Of a DNA stretch of 64,000 bases, positions 17,170 to 25,955 are shown piece by piece. The translations under genes and the position numbers were made by a program. Numbering within the stretch: position 1 is the stretch's first letter; every line of letters starts with the position of its first letter. Source of the stretch: Pseudomonas sp. ANT_H12B (GTDB taxonomy: Bacteria; Pseudomonadota; Gammaproteobacteria; Pseudomonadales; Pseudomonadaceae); contig NZ_VOBI01000016.1 in assembly GCF_008369325.1 (NCBI RefSeq), positions 95,901 through 159,900 on the forward strand, written 5' to 3'. The notes below the pieces were generated by a model. It searched no databases. It was not told where the DNA came from and worked only from the letters and a program-made list of their open reading frames with translations.

Positions 17170-19892
17170 TCGTCGGCAACAATCGGCAGTTCGATACAAA
17201 ACCGTGCGCCCTCGACCGAGTTTCTGACGCTCAGTTTTCCGCCCATGTTCTCGACGATGCCGTAACTCACAGACAACCCGAGCCCGGTGCCGACACCGAC
17301 GGGTTTGGTGGTGAAGAATGGCTCGAAGATCCGCTCCAGCAACCGCGGATCGATGCCGCCGCCGTTGTCCTCGACCCACAGCCGCACCGAATACGCATCA
17401 CGCTCGGCGTACACCGAGATCCACGGTTTGAACTCGTGATCGGCCTCGCGTTTGCCGAGCAATGCATCCCGAGCGTTGACCATCAAATTGATCAACACCT
17501 GTTCGAGCTGATCGACGTGACCGCGCACTTGCACGTCAAACCCGGTCTCGCTGACCCGCAGATCGACCCCTTTGCCGCGCATCCCTTCGGCCAGCAGCGA
17601 CAGCGTGCCTTCGATGGCTTGTGCCGGATTGAACGGATGCTGCTCGATTTCCGAGCGGCGGCCAAACACCCGCATGTGATCCACCACCCGCGCGGCGCGC
17701 TGGACCTGAGCATCGATGCGGTTGAGCTTGTCGGTCAGGTAATCGATTTGCACATCGCCATTGCTCAGACGCTTGAGCACGTTGACGATGGCCATGCGCA
17801 TCACATTCAACGGCTGATTGATTTCGTGGGCCAGCCCTGTGGCCATTTCGCCGAGGGTAGCCATTTTTGCACTTTGGGTGAGCTGCTGCTGGGCGCGACG
17901 GACCTCGGTGTTGTCGCGACCCACGGCCTGAATCTCCAGCAATTGGCCGTGCTCATCGAACACCCCGCGATCCGACCACACCCACCAGGCATGTTCCCGC
18001 CCCGGCAGTTGCAGGTTGATTTGCGCGGTGCTGACCGGGAATTCCGGGCTGAGTCGGCTGAGCCGCTGGAGAAACGCTTCGCGCTGTTCCTGTGACATCC
18101 AGCTGCCCAGGTTCACCCCGGGCAGTTGCTCGGGTTGGCACTCCAGATAAGTCGCCAGTGGGCGGTTGCCGAAGCTCAGGGTCAGGTCCGGGCGGTAGCG
18201 GCAGATCATCGCCGGAGAATCTTCCACCAGGATCCGGTAGCGTTCTTCACTCTGTTTCACCTGTTCGGCGGCCAGGGTTGCTTCGGTGACGTCCAGCCAC
18301 AGGCCGACGGCTTCTACTGGCAAGCCAAGGTCGTCGCGCAAGAGCTTGGCTTCATCGAGTAGCCAGTGGTATTCGCCGCGACTGTCGCGCAGCCGATAGC
18401 GGGCGCGCACCGAACCTTCACGCAGCAAATGTCGGGTACGTTCGAAATACCGGTCGCGGTCCTCTGGGTGCACCCTTTCAACCAAGGCTCCCGCCGCGCA
18501 ATCAGCCAGTGTCCAGCCGAGCAGCGGCAGTAGGCTGTCACTGAAAAACGTCGGTTGCAGCGCACCTTCGTCATAGCGCTGCACATAGATCACCGCCGGT
18601 GAGCTGGCGATCAGATTGTCCAGCCGGGCATGGGCCGCCGCGGCGTTTTGCTCCTGGTTTTTGATGTCGCTGATGTCCAGCATGAAGCCCACCAACCGCC
18701 GGTTTTTACCGATGCCCAGGACCTGGCCTTGCAGGCGATACCAGTTCGGCGTTTGAGCCAAACGCACGCACAGCAGCAGCGGGGTGCCGTCGTCTTGCAA
18801 GTCTTGCAGACGACTGCTCAACTCTTCACGGTCGGCGGGGTGCACCCGATCAAGCCAATCGTGCAGCGGCAAACGATCGATCGTAAGGTTCAGGTTGCTG
18901 GCCAGCGACGGCGCCAATTGCACCTCGCGACTGTCGCTGAACACCTCCCACCATCCGGTGCCGAGCAAGGCTTGCAGCGACTCCAGCCGTTCCAGTTGCA
19001 GATGGTGCCGGTGCTCGCGCAAGCGCTCAAGCAACGGGCCTGCCAGCGCGCAGGTCAGTTGCAACCAGTCGCGATCATTCAGGTCGGGTGCCTGATGCTG
19101 CACCGGATAAAAGCCACACAGCAACCAGGCGACCACACCCTGAGCATCGTGATAGGGCACCGCGAACCCTTCGGCATTACCGAAGATGCCTTGCAAACGG
19201 GGATGTTCAGCGGGTGTCAGGCGTTGCGGTGCCGAGCCGTTCAGGCTGTCGAGCCCCGAGCCCAGGCGCTGAGCGTTTTGCCACAGCTGGGGCGCATCGC
19301 AAGCCGTGTAATGCTGATGAATCTGCCAGCCTTCTTCCTGTTCATCGAGTAGCGCCACCGCAATGCAGGGCATGTGGAAACGCTGGGCCAGGCCTTGTAG
19401 CTGTTCCACCAACACCTCGGGCAGGCGCGTCAGGTTGCAGCGGCGCAACTGTTCGCCGATCTGCGCGGCGAGTAATTGGCATTGCTCGCGGCTGCGTGAT
19501 TGCCGGCGATCGAGCAACAAGTCGCCGATGTCCAGCAACTGCAACAGCCAGGCATCGGCCAATGGCTGGACCCAGCCACGCAAGTGCAGGGGTTGTCCAT
19601 TGAGGCTGTAAAAGTCCAGGTCCAGAGTCTGTCCCTGCCAGTCGACCGGCGAACCTTCAACGGTGAGGCTGCTGTGAGGCATGAGGAAATCGAGCAAGTG
19701 CGGTGCTTGCGCCGCAGGCGTCTGCTGGGCCAGCACATGCCGCAGCGGGCCGGTCAGGTGAGTCACTCGACCTTCGGCATCCAGATGCATCTGCAAGCCG
19801 ACACTTTGCACGCTCAGGGTGTCTGGCGTGTCCACTGGCTGAGGCGGATGGCGGTTGAGCAGGCGCCCGAAGAGTTTGTCTGCGGAACTCAA
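17139..19892 (-). CDS. pprA: Sensor histidine kinase PprA of the Tad pilus locus
   Basis: 917 residues, close to P. aeruginosa PprA. No membrane segment is evident, so it is probably cytoplasmic. There is a GAF-like N-terminal region (about 120-280), then PAS domains (about 290-400, 420-540, 550-665). The phospho-acceptor His is in GLAHEINQPLNVM (about 687), the N box is NLMVNARDALLG (about 802), DNGGGID and the G box GVGTGLGLSVSYG near 867. It phosphorylates PprB, which activates Tad pilus genes. Its start overlaps the tadF stop (ATGA), so the two are coupled. Its last 31 bp overlap tadG on the other strand. Confidence 0.92.
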   Translation of the reverse strand: MSSADKLFGRLLNRHPPQPVDTPDTLSVQSVGLQMHLDAEGRVTHLTGPLRHVLAQQTPAAQAPHLLDFLMPHSSLTVEGSPVDWQGQTLDLDFYSLNGQPLHLRGWVQPLADAWLLQLLDIGDLLLDRRQSRSREQCQLLAAQIGEQLRRCNLTRLPEVLVEQLQGLAQRFHMPCIAVALLDEQEEGWQIHQHYTACDAPQLWQNAQRLGSGLDSLNGSAPQRLTPAEHPRLQGIFGNAEGFAVPYHDAQGVVAWLLCGFYPVQHQAPDLNDRDWLQLTCALAGPLLERLREHRHHLQLERLESLQALLGTGWWEVFSDSREVQLAPSLASNLNLTIDRLPLHDWLDRVHPADREELSSRLQDLQDDGTPLLLCVRLAQTPNWYRLQGQVLGIGKNRRLVGFMLDISDIKNQEQNAAAAHARLDNLIASSPAVIYVQRYDEGALQPTFFSDSLLPLLGWTLADCAAGALVERVHPEDRDRYFERTRHLLREGSVRARYRLRDSRGEYHWLLDEAKLLRDDLGLPVEAVGLWLDVTEATLAAEQVKQSEERYRILVEDSPAMICRYRPDLTLSFGNRPLATYLECQPEQLPGVNLGSWMSQEQREAFLQRLSRLSPEFPVSTAQINLQLPGREHAWWVWSDRGVFDEHGQLLEIQAVGRDNTEVRRAQQQLTQSAKMATLGEMATGLAHEINQPLNVMRMAIVNVLKRLSNGDVQIDYLTDKLNRIDAQVQRAARVVDHMRVFGRRSEIEQHPFNPAQAIEGTLSLLAEGMRGKGVDLRVSETGFDVQVRGHVDQLEQVLINLMVNARDALLGKREADHEFKPWISVYAERDAYSVRLWVEDNGGGIDPRLLERIFEPFFTTKPVGVGTGLGLSVSYGIVENMGGKLSVRNSVEGARFCIELPIVADDQITSVARPE

Positions 19893-20329
19893 AATTGCAG
19901 GCTCGAACTGGCGCTGAGGTTGGCCGGCAGCTTGGGTACTTGGCCAATTCCCGGCAGGTTCAGAAACGGGATGACCTGCTGCAGTTTGCTGGTGGGGTAG
20001 TTGATGCTGACCTTCAACACCCCACCCACGTAGGTGGCGCTGGCGTCGGTGGCGACATTGAAATTCAGTGCGGCAGGAATCCAGGCCAGTTGTCGGCTCA
20101 GTTCTGTCGTGGCAACGGTTTTTACCGCGATGTCGTATCCGGGGCTGCTCGGATCCAGCGCCACGCTTCGGCGCACCGCTTCGGCGGTCGACTGAGTGAA
20201 CGATTGCATCAGCAGCAGTGGCAAGCTGTACGTGACGATTCCATAGAACACGGCGAAAAAGATGAGAAACACCAAAGCAAACTCAATCGCTACAGCGCCT
20301 TTTTGCTTACGGGGGAGGCCTATTTTCAT
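19889..20329 (-). CDS. tadF: TadE/TadF-family minor pilin
   Basis: 146 residues. The N-terminus MKIGLPRKQKGAVAIEFALVFLIFF is a pseudopilin-type peptide: a basic leader, then G-AVAIEF, the TadE/TadF processing site for the FppA/TadV peptidase, followed by a hydrophobic helix. The ATG at 20329 is preferred; a GTG at 20353 would put the inverted repeat at 20343-20366 partly in the coding region. The stop overlaps pprA by four bases. Divergent from fppA across 75 bp. P. aeruginosa PA4294, next to pprA, is the counterpart. Confidence 0.85.
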   Translation of the reverse strand: MKIGLPRKQKGAVAIEFALVFLIFFAVFYGIVTYSLPLLLMQSFTQSTAEAVRRSVALDPSSPGYDIAVKTVATTELSRQLAWIPAALNFNVATDASATYVGGVLKVSINYPTSKLQQVIPFLNLPGIGQVPKLPANLSASSSLQF

Positions 20330-20342
20330 GACTGCGTCTACC

Positions 20343-20366
20343 CTGATATTCACGACGTGATATCAG
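20343..20366. promoter_or_regulatory. Inverted repeat in the tadF/fppA divergent promoter
   Basis: CTGATAT at 20343-20349 and ATATCAG at 20360-20366 with a 10-nt spacer containing CACGACGTG, so the whole 24 bp is nearly palindromic. It sits in the 75-bp gap between tadF and fppA and could be an operator. Regulator unknown; PprB is the obvious candidate. Confidence 0.5.
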
Positions 20367-20404
20367 CATAGAATCATTCAGCCAAAACGGACGTTTTTTA
20401 CCGG

Positions 20405-20875
20405 ATGCAGAGCTTTGTATTACTGATCTGGCTGACGCTATGCGCAGCACAGGATGCTCGAGAACGACACATCGCCAATGGCCTGACCCTTGGCGCAGCG
20501 GCGTTGGCGCTGGCGTATCTCCTGTGGACGGGCACGACCTGGCTGGGGGCCGAGGCGGCGCAGGGCGGCTGGGCTTTTTTGCTGGCGCTGGCTTTCACCT
20601 TGCCCGGTTATGCGCTGAGACGCTTGGGCGCAGGCGATGTGAAATTGATGACCGGCCTGGGGCTGGCGACAGACGGCATGCACCTGCTCGGCGTGTTCAT
20701 CGGTGCCGGATTGGCCAGTGTGCTGTGGCTGCTGCTGGCGCCAAGAGTCTGGCTTCATATGGGCCAAGGGCTTAGAAATCATCTTCGATACCTGGGGCCT
20801 GGAATGTCAAAGAAACAGCCCTTTGCACCCTTCGTATTGGTGGGCCTGTTGCTCACACTTGCCTGGTTTCACTAG
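20405..20875 (+). CDS. fppA: Flp prepilin peptidase
   Basis: 156-residue inner-membrane aspartic protease (TadV/CpaA type) that removes the leader from Flp, TadF and related pilins. The two catalytic aspartates are visible: D17 in AQDARERHIAN and D78 in the GxGD motif GAGDVKL. It has about five membrane segments and no N-terminal methylase domain, as expected for the Tad subtype. It lies between tadF (divergent) and pprB (same strand), as in P. aeruginosa PA4295. Confidence 0.92.
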   Translation: MQSFVLLIWLTLCAAQDARERHIANGLTLGAAALALAYLLWTGTTWLGAEAAQGGWAFLLALAFTLPGYALRRLGAGDVKLMTGLGLATDGMHLLGVFIGAGLASVLWLLLAPRVWLHMGQGLRNHLRYLGPGMSKKQPFAPFVLVGLLLTLAWFH

Positions 20876-20903
20876 CCGACAGTTCTATATACAGAGTCGG
20901 AAA

Positions 20904-20933
20904 GTACGACTACTTTCAATTCAGTAGTTGTAC
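20904..20933. promoter_or_regulatory. Inverted repeat upstream of pprB
   Basis: GTACGACTACT (20904-20914) and AGTAGTTGTAC (20923-20933), 11-bp arms with one mismatch and an 8-nt spacer, 53 bp before the pprB ATG. A shorter pair, CCGAC/GTCGG (20876-20880 and 20896-20900), precedes it. It could be an operator or an mRNA-leader hairpin. Confidence 0.55.
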
Positions 20934-20985
20934 AGCCTGTGGCTGGTAGAGGAACGGTCAACTTTGACCTTGCAGGGAGTCGCAC

Positions 20986-21768
20986 GTGAACAAGCTTTCT
21001 TCGGCAGTAAAAATCCTTGTGGTCGACGACCAACCGTTTATTGCCGCAGAACTCTGTGAGTTTCTTAAAGGCCGCGGTTACCGTTGCGTGTCTTGTGAGA
21101 CTGGCAATCAGGCCGTCGAGCGTTTCAATGAAGACGAAGCGATTGGCCTGGTGCTTTGCGATTTGCACATGCCCGGTCTGGACGGGATTCAACTGGTCCA
21201 GGCGCTGCAACGGTTATCCGGCAAGCACCGTGTGTTTGAAGCGATCATGCTCACTGGGCGCGCGGACAAGCAGGATGTGATCAAGGCCTTGCGGGCCGGG
21301 TTTGCCGATTACTACCAGAAGCCGATTAACCTGGGTGAGTTGCTCGAAGGGATTGCGCGTCAGGCAGTGGTTTTGCAGGAACGGCAGAAGAGTGTGCAGC
21401 TGGGGCATCTGGATCAGAAGCTGCAGTACCTTGCCGAGTCGATCGATGATCTGTATCAGGATCTGGATAAGGTTCGGCGTGGGCCGCGGTTATCGGTTTT
21501 CACTGATGAGGATGTCATCGCTGTGGGTCGGGTTGAGATTCCGGCGATTTTCAGTCACCTGTCGCCAAGGCAGTTGGAGGTGGCGCGGTTGGTGGGGAAA
21601 GGGCAGACGAATTATCAGATTGCCTGTGAGTTGGGGATTACCGAGAACACGGTGAAGCTTTATGTGTCGCAGGTTTTGCGGCTGACGCATATGCATAATC
21701 GGACGCAGTTGGCGCTGGCTTTGTTACCCAGCCATTCTGGATTGCATCAGGGGGTGACTGCGCATTAG
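20986..21768 (+). CDS. pprB: Response regulator PprB
   Basis: 260 residues: a receiver domain (about 5-125; DD in VVDDQ, phospho-acceptor D59 in LCDLHMP, KPI near 108), a linker, and a LuxR/NarL-type helix-turn-helix (about 190-245, LSPRQLEVARLVGKGQTNYQIACELGITENTVK). In P. aeruginosa PprB, paired with PprA, activates Tad pilus, adhesin and related genes. GCAGGGAG precedes the ATG. Codon choice in its second half is less GC-biased than neighbouring genes. Confidence 0.93.
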   Translation: MNKLSSAVKILVVDDQPFIAAELCEFLKGRGYRCVSCETGNQAVERFNEDEAIGLVLCDLHMPGLDGIQLVQALQRLSGKHRVFEAIMLTGRADKQDVIKALRAGFADYYQKPINLGELLEGIARQAVVLQERQKSVQLGHLDQKLQYLAESIDDLYQDLDKVRRGPRLSVFTDEDVIAVGRVEIPAIFSHLSPRQLEVARLVGKGQTNYQIACELGITENTVKLYVSQVLRLTHMHNRTQLALALLPSHSGLHQGVTAH

Positions 21769-21819
21769 CGGTAACGACCTCAACTCACTTTTTGGAGTGT
21801 GTTAAGCCGTAACGCGATC

Positions 21820-21846
21820 TGTAGCAGCTGATCGGCAGCTGCTACA
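21820..21846. terminator. Bidirectional hairpin between pprB and the rcp-tad operon
   Basis: Perfect 11-bp stem TGTAGCAGCTG / CAGCTGCTACA with a 5-nt loop, followed by AAAAG. It lies between convergent genes and can serve both strands; it also looks like a third type of REP element. Confidence 0.7.
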
Positions 21847-21882
21847 AAAGAAGTGTCTCGATCGAAATTGCCTGGATCAAGA

Positions 21883-22158
21883 CTACCCCCCCGTCCCACC
21901 GTCCACTTGCCCGCTCTCATACTGATCAAAGTACTCCGGGATCTCATGCTGATAGCTTTTCAACCAACGCTGCATGCTCAGCTCGCGCTCGGTCGCGGTT
22001 GAGGTTTGCGGTTTCTGGGAAGCCGCCTTGTTGCTGCTTTGCAGCTGCAGCCAGCCTTCGGTTTCCTGTTGTTGGGCCGAAGCGGGGCCGGGGTCGATGG
22101 CGTGAGCGGTGAGGGGCAAGGCCAGCAGGCCGAGGCAGCAGAGGATGGTCGTTTTCAT
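21883..22158 (-). CDS. DUF3613 exported protein of the Tad operon
   Basis: 91 residues. Signal peptide MKTTILCCLGLLALPLTAHA, then a short hydrophilic chain (TEGWLQLQSSNKAAS..., ERELSMQRWLKSYQHEIPEYFD) ending in Gly-rich residues. The ATG has GGAGAGG upstream. The same kind of small gene (PA4298) follows tadD in P. aeruginosa. Role unknown; location at the end of the operon suggests a periplasmic accessory of the pilus. It starts 13 bp after the tadD stop. Confidence 0.82.
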   Translation of the reverse strand: MKTTILCCLGLLALPLTAHAIDPGPASAQQQETEGWLQLQSSNKAASQKPQTSTATERELSMQRWLKSYQHEIPEYFDQYESGQVDGGTGG

Positions 22159-22171
22159 CAAAAGCCTCTCC

Positions 22172-22882
22172 TTATTGAATCGTCGGTGTGGCGACAGCGA
22201 CATGGTTTACGGCGGTCGGGCCGGACTTGCTCGGTGTCTTGAGTCTTTGCGCGCGGGCCTGGGCTTCGGTGACTTGGGCAGGGCTCAGGCCGAGACGGCT
22301 GACGAGTTCGGCCGCGCGGCTCCAGTCGTCCTGGTAGATCAGTAGCGTCACCAGATTCAACGCTGCCAGTTGATCGCTTTGCTTGAGTTCCATGGCTGTC
22401 AGGAATTCAAAGCGCGCATCCTCGACGCGTAATTGATTGAGGTACACCACGCCGAGGTCGTTGCGGATTTTCTCGTCGGTCGGCGCTAGCCGTGCGGCCC
22501 GCTGCAAGTGAGCTTGTGCCAGGCCGTTGTCGCCCTTGGCGGCGGCGAGTTGGCCCAGGCCGTGTTCGGCTTCGGCGGCCAGGCAACTGCCGAGCAGGCT
22601 GCGGTACAACGGCTCGGCTTCGCTGCGGCCCAACAGTCGATAGACCTTGGCCTTGCGCAAGCGCACGTCGGCGAGGTTGTCGGGCAGGCTTTGCAGGTTG
22701 GCGAGGCTGGCGTGCAGTTTGCCGTCATTGGCCATGTCATCGGCAAGGTTCAGCGACAGCTGTTCCTCGGAAGTCAGCTTGGCGCAACTGGCCGTGTTGG
22801 TCAGGGCGCTCCAGGGCGTCGCACCGTTGCTCGCGCAACCGCCTAATAACAGCAGCATCAAACCGGCAATTATTGCTTTCAT
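22172..22882 (-). CDS. tadD: TPR lipoprotein TadD
   Basis: 236 residues. Lipobox LGGC (Cys16). Several TPR-like helix pairs follow (ADVRLRKAKVYRLLGRSEAEPLYRSLL; DNGLAQAHLQRAARLAPTDEKIRNDLGVVYLN; EFLTAMELKQSDQLAALNLVTLLIY). TadD lipoproteins are thought to help assemble the RcpA secretin in the outer membrane (pilotin-like). The ATG at 22882 is preferred, with AGAGGGA upstream. It follows tadC by 10 bp. Confidence 0.9.
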   Translation of the reverse strand: MKAIIAGLMLLLLGGCASNGATPWSALTNTASCAKLTSEEQLSLNLADDMANDGKLHASLANLQSLPDNLADVRLRKAKVYRLLGRSEAEPLYRSLLGSCLAAEAEHGLGQLAAAKGDNGLAQAHLQRAARLAPTDEKIRNDLGVVYLNQLRVEDARFEFLTAMELKQSDQLAALNLVTLLIYQDDWSRAAELVSRLGLSPAQVTEAQARAQRLKTPSKSGPTAVNHVAVATPTIQ

Positions 22883-22892
22883 AACGATCCCT

Positions 22893-23783
22893 CTAAGAAC
22901 CAAAGGCATGGGACAGGGCGGTGAAGCCCGGGCCGGCCAGTACGATCAATAACGCCGGGAAGAGAAACAACATCATCACGACGGACATTTTGGCGGACAT
23001 CTTGGAGATGTATTCCTGCAAGCGCGTCAGGCGCCGGTCATCGAGCAATTGCTTGAGGGTCAGCAGGGATTTCATCGCACCGCCCCCCTGATGGATCAAC
23101 TGCTCAAGGATGACGCAGGTGTCGGTGAACTCGTCGACGGCCAGCAATCGCGTGGCTTTGTGCAGTTCTTCGCCCAGTTCCAGGCCGGAATCGACCCGGA
23201 CCAATACCAGACGCAGTTCATGGGTCAGGGCCGGCAATAATTGTTTGCCTTCATTGCTCAATACTCGCAGCGACTGCTCCACCGCCATGCCCGATTCGAA
23301 CAGGATGCGCAGCAGCGGAATGAAGGTGGATATCTCGGTCGCCAGTTGTTTTTGCCGACGCAGCGCGGCAGCGGCCAGCAACCGTTTGGGCAATAGATAG
23401 CCGATGCCGGTGGCGAGCACCGGGGCCATCCAGTGGTTGTCTGTGTGAGGGAAGAATACGCCCTGGATCAGCAAAGTCAGGGCCAGCGCCAGCACCGGGG
23501 CGCCTATCTGGGAGGCCGCGAACAGTGACCGTCGCCGGGCGCTGCGCCAGCCGAGACGGTTAAGCAATGCCTGGGTTTCGTTATCCAGGTTGACCGAGCG
23601 CTGACCGATCCGGCTGCTGCCCAGCATTTGCAGCCACTGATCGACGCGGTGATCGTTTGCCAGTTTGCCATCAAGTCGTTGTGCCACCTGGCGAACCCGC
23701 CGACGGTGCTCCAGCAAACCGCTGAGCAGCAACAACGTTGCCCCCAGAAACAGCAATGCGCAGATCAGCAATGGCACTTTCAT
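22893..23783 (-). CDS. tadC: Tad pilus inner-membrane platform protein TadC
   Basis: 296 residues, T2SSF/GspF family. There is an N-terminal membrane segment (LLICALLFLGATLLLLSGLL), two more near 95-140, the GspF-type cytoplasmic helical domain (FESGMAVEQSLRVLSNEG ... LELGEELHKATRLLAVDEF, ILEQLIHQGG) and a C-terminal membrane segment. It forms the platform on which the TadA motor acts, together with TadB. The tadB stop overlaps its start by four bases (ATGA). Confidence 0.92.
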   Translation of the reverse strand: MKVPLLICALLFLGATLLLLSGLLEHRRRVRQVAQRLDGKLANDHRVDQWLQMLGSSRIGQRSVNLDNETQALLNRLGWRSARRRSLFAASQIGAPVLALALTLLIQGVFFPHTDNHWMAPVLATGIGYLLPKRLLAAAALRRQKQLATEISTFIPLLRILFESGMAVEQSLRVLSNEGKQLLPALTHELRLVLVRVDSGLELGEELHKATRLLAVDEFTDTCVILEQLIHQGGGAMKSLLTLKQLLDDRRLTRLQEYISKMSAKMSVVMMLFLFPALLIVLAGPGFTALSHAFGS

Positions 23784-24664
23784 ACGCTACGCAACATGTG
23801 CCAGAGCGCCAGGCTGCCGATCACCTGCAATCCAAACGCGGACGCGAGCATGATTTGCCCCGAGTCGTCGTGCCACATGGCGAGCAAGTAATGTGGGTTG
23901 GTCGCGAGGAAATAGCCGGCCAGGCCAATCGGCAAACAGCCCAGGACCCACGCGGTCACCCGGGTTTCACCGGTCATGGCCCTGAGCTGGCGCGCAGCCT
24001 GCTCGCGCTCCCGGATCATCTTGATCAGGTTTTCCAGCAATTCGCTGGCATTGCCGCCATAGCGGTGATTGACCTTCAACCCGAGCGCGAACAGGCGAAG
24101 TTCGTCTTTCTCATACAGCTCGGCAAGGTCAGTCGCGGCATCCGGCAGGCTGACCCCCAACTGCACGTTGCGCTGAACCCGCCCCATGGCGTTTTTCAGC
24201 GGGTCTTCAGCGGTGTCGATGGCGCCCAGCACCGCATCGGCCAGGGTGCGCCCGGACTTCAGACTGCGCACGGTGTGATCGAGCATTTGCGGCAGTTGTT
24301 CGATCATGCGCTGGAGTCGGCGCTGATAACGCCAATTGACATACAGACGCAGTATCAGCGGCGGTAGCAGTAACAGCACCAGCAAGCCGAACCAGCCACC
24401 GGCGGCAAATCCGAGCAAGATGCCAAAGGCCCAAAGCAGCAGCCACACCCCCAGACGCTCGGAGGGACGCCCAAGGCCGGCCCGCAGAAAGGCCCGATCC
24501 AGACCCGCCCAGGAGGTTTTCGTCAGTACCGGCTGCGGTTGCCCCTGGGTCAGGCGCGCCAGTACCCGGTCGGTGCCGGTCTGGCGCAAACCGCGATAAA
24601 ACAGGCGGATCGACAGTCCGAGCAAGACCAGGCAAATGAGGATGAGCAGCACCGGTTTGAGCAT
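23780..24664 (-). CDS. tadB: Tad pilus inner-membrane platform protein TadB
   Basis: 294 residues, T2SSF family paralogue of TadC. The N-terminal membrane helix (LKPVLLILICLVLLGLSIRLF), a central membrane pair (VWLLLWAFGILLGFAAGGWFGLLVLLL) and the GspF domain (LPQMLDHTVRSLKSGRTLADAVLGAI, then RYGGNASELLENLIKMIREREQAARQLRAMTGE) are all present. Start ATG at 24664; an open frame upstream overlaps tadA and is not coding in that frame. The gap to tadA is 10 bp. Confidence 0.92.
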   Translation of the reverse strand: MLKPVLLILICLVLLGLSIRLFYRGLRQTGTDRVLARLTQGQPQPVLTKTSWAGLDRAFLRAGLGRPSERLGVWLLLWAFGILLGFAAGGWFGLLVLLLLPPLILRLYVNWRYQRRLQRMIEQLPQMLDHTVRSLKSGRTLADAVLGAIDTAEDPLKNAMGRVQRNVQLGVSLPDAATDLAELYEKDELRLFALGLKVNHRYGGNASELLENLIKMIREREQAARQLRAMTGETRVTAWVLGCLPIGLAGYFLATNPHYLLAMWHDDSGQIMLASAFGLQVIGSLALWHMLRSV

Positions 24665-24674
24665 GCCGTGGCCT

Positions 24675-25955
24675 TCAGTACGCAGGGGGAGAGAGCGCCA
24701 ACTCACGGCGCAGTTTGTCGCCGGCGGGGTTGACCGCTTCGCGCAGGAATCCAAAACCGCTGCGCCGGTCGAGCCGGAACAACGTGTTGGTGACATACAC
24801 GTCATCGCGCAAGCCGATCACCTCCACCACTTCGCTGACGCAGCGGCGGCCGTCGGGCATGCGCGTCAGCTGGATCACTACATCCAGTGCGGCGCAGATC
24901 ATTTGCCGCAAGGTCCGTTCGGCGATGGTGCGGCCCGTCAGGCCCACCAATGTCTCCAGGCGCAACAGCGCATCCTGGGCGTTGTTGGCGTGCACGGTGC
25001 TCATGGAACCGTCGTGGCCGGTGTTCATTGCGGTGAGTACGTCCACCACTTCGACGCCGCGAATCTCGCCGAGAATGATTCGGTCCGGTCGCATCCGCAG
25101 GGCGTTGCGAATCAGGTCACTGGCCTTCACTTCGCCATGGCCTTCGGCATTCGGCGGTCGGGTTTCCAGACGCACCACGTGAGGGTGGCCCAGTTGCAGT
25201 TCGGCGACGTCCTCGATGGTGACGATTCGCTCGTGAGGGTTGATCAACTGGCTGAGAATGTTCAGCAGCGTGGTTTTGCCAGTGCCGGTGCCGCCGCTGA
25301 TCAGGATGTTGCAGCGCTTGCCCACGGCCTCCTGAATAAAGTCGAAGATCGCCTGATCGATGGTTTGCATCGCCATCAGGTCCGAGCTTTTGAGCATGTC
25401 CTTGCGAAATTTACGTATCGACAGGCAGGGACCATCGAGCGCAATCGGCGGAATGATCGCGTTGACCCGGCTACCGTCGGGCAGTCGTGCGTCGACCATT
25501 GGCGACGACTCATCGAGTCGTCGACCGAGGGGCGCGAGAATCCGTTGCATGACCCGTTCGACGTGATGCGCATCGATGAAACGCAGGTCGCTTTGATGCA
25601 GTACGCCGTCGCGTTCAATGAACACCCGGTGCGGGCCGTTGACCAGAATATCTGTCACCGACGGGTCCCGCAGCAGCACTTCCAAGGGGCCGAAACCGGT
25701 GAGTTCATCGACGATTTCTTCGGCCAGGCGCTCCATTTCATAGCGGGAAATCGCCAGGTGCAGCCGGGCGATGTACTCGGCAACCTTGTCGATGACGAAT
25801 TGCGAGAGCACCTGCCGTGAATCCTCCAGCAGGTTTTTGCCGGACTCCTCGATGGCGTCGATGATGTAGCGGTGCAGCACCAGTTTCAGACCTTCGTGAT
25901 CGGTGTTGCCGCTGGTGGCGCGCACAGGGGCACCGAAGAGTTTTTCACCGCTCAT
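24675..25955 (-). CDS. tadA: Tad pilus assembly ATPase TadA
   Basis: 426-residue secretion ATPase (VirB11/CpaF family), the hexameric motor that drives pilin addition and retraction. Walker A is GGTGTGKTT (about 219-227), Asp box TIEDVAEL, the Walker B region RMRPDRIILGEIRG and His box MSTVHANN are complete. The N-terminal domain (ELTGFGPLEVLLRDPSVTDILVNGP) is typical. The ATG at 25955 overlaps the tadZ stop (ATGA) and begins MSGEKLFGAPVRA; longer in-frame starts would lie inside tadZ. Confidence 0.95.
   Translation of the reverse strand: MSGEKLFGAPVRATSGNTDHEGLKLVLHRYIIDAIEESGKNLLEDSRQVLSQFVIDKVAEYIARLHLAISRYEMERLAEEIVDELTGFGPLEVLLRDPSVTDILVNGPHRVFIERDGVLHQSDLRFIDAHHVERVMQRILAPLGRRLDESSPMVDARLPDGSRVNAIIPPIALDGPCLSIRKFRKDMLKSSDLMAMQTIDQAIFDFIQEAVGKRCNILISGGTGTGKTTLLNILSQLINPHERIVTIEDVAELQLGHPHVVRLETRPPNAEGHGEVKASDLIRNALRMRPDRIILGEIRGVEVVDVLTAMNTGHDGSMSTVHANNAQDALLRLETLVGLTGRTIAERTLRQMICAALDVVIQLTRMPDGRRCVSEVVEVIGLRDDVYVTNTLFRLDRRSGFGFLREAVNPAGDKLRRELALSPPAY

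Noticed and set aside
20330..20353. Longer tadF with a GTG start
   Set aside because: The added residues (MNIRVDAV) precede a perfect prepilin-type leader and would place part of an operator-like dyad in the coding region.
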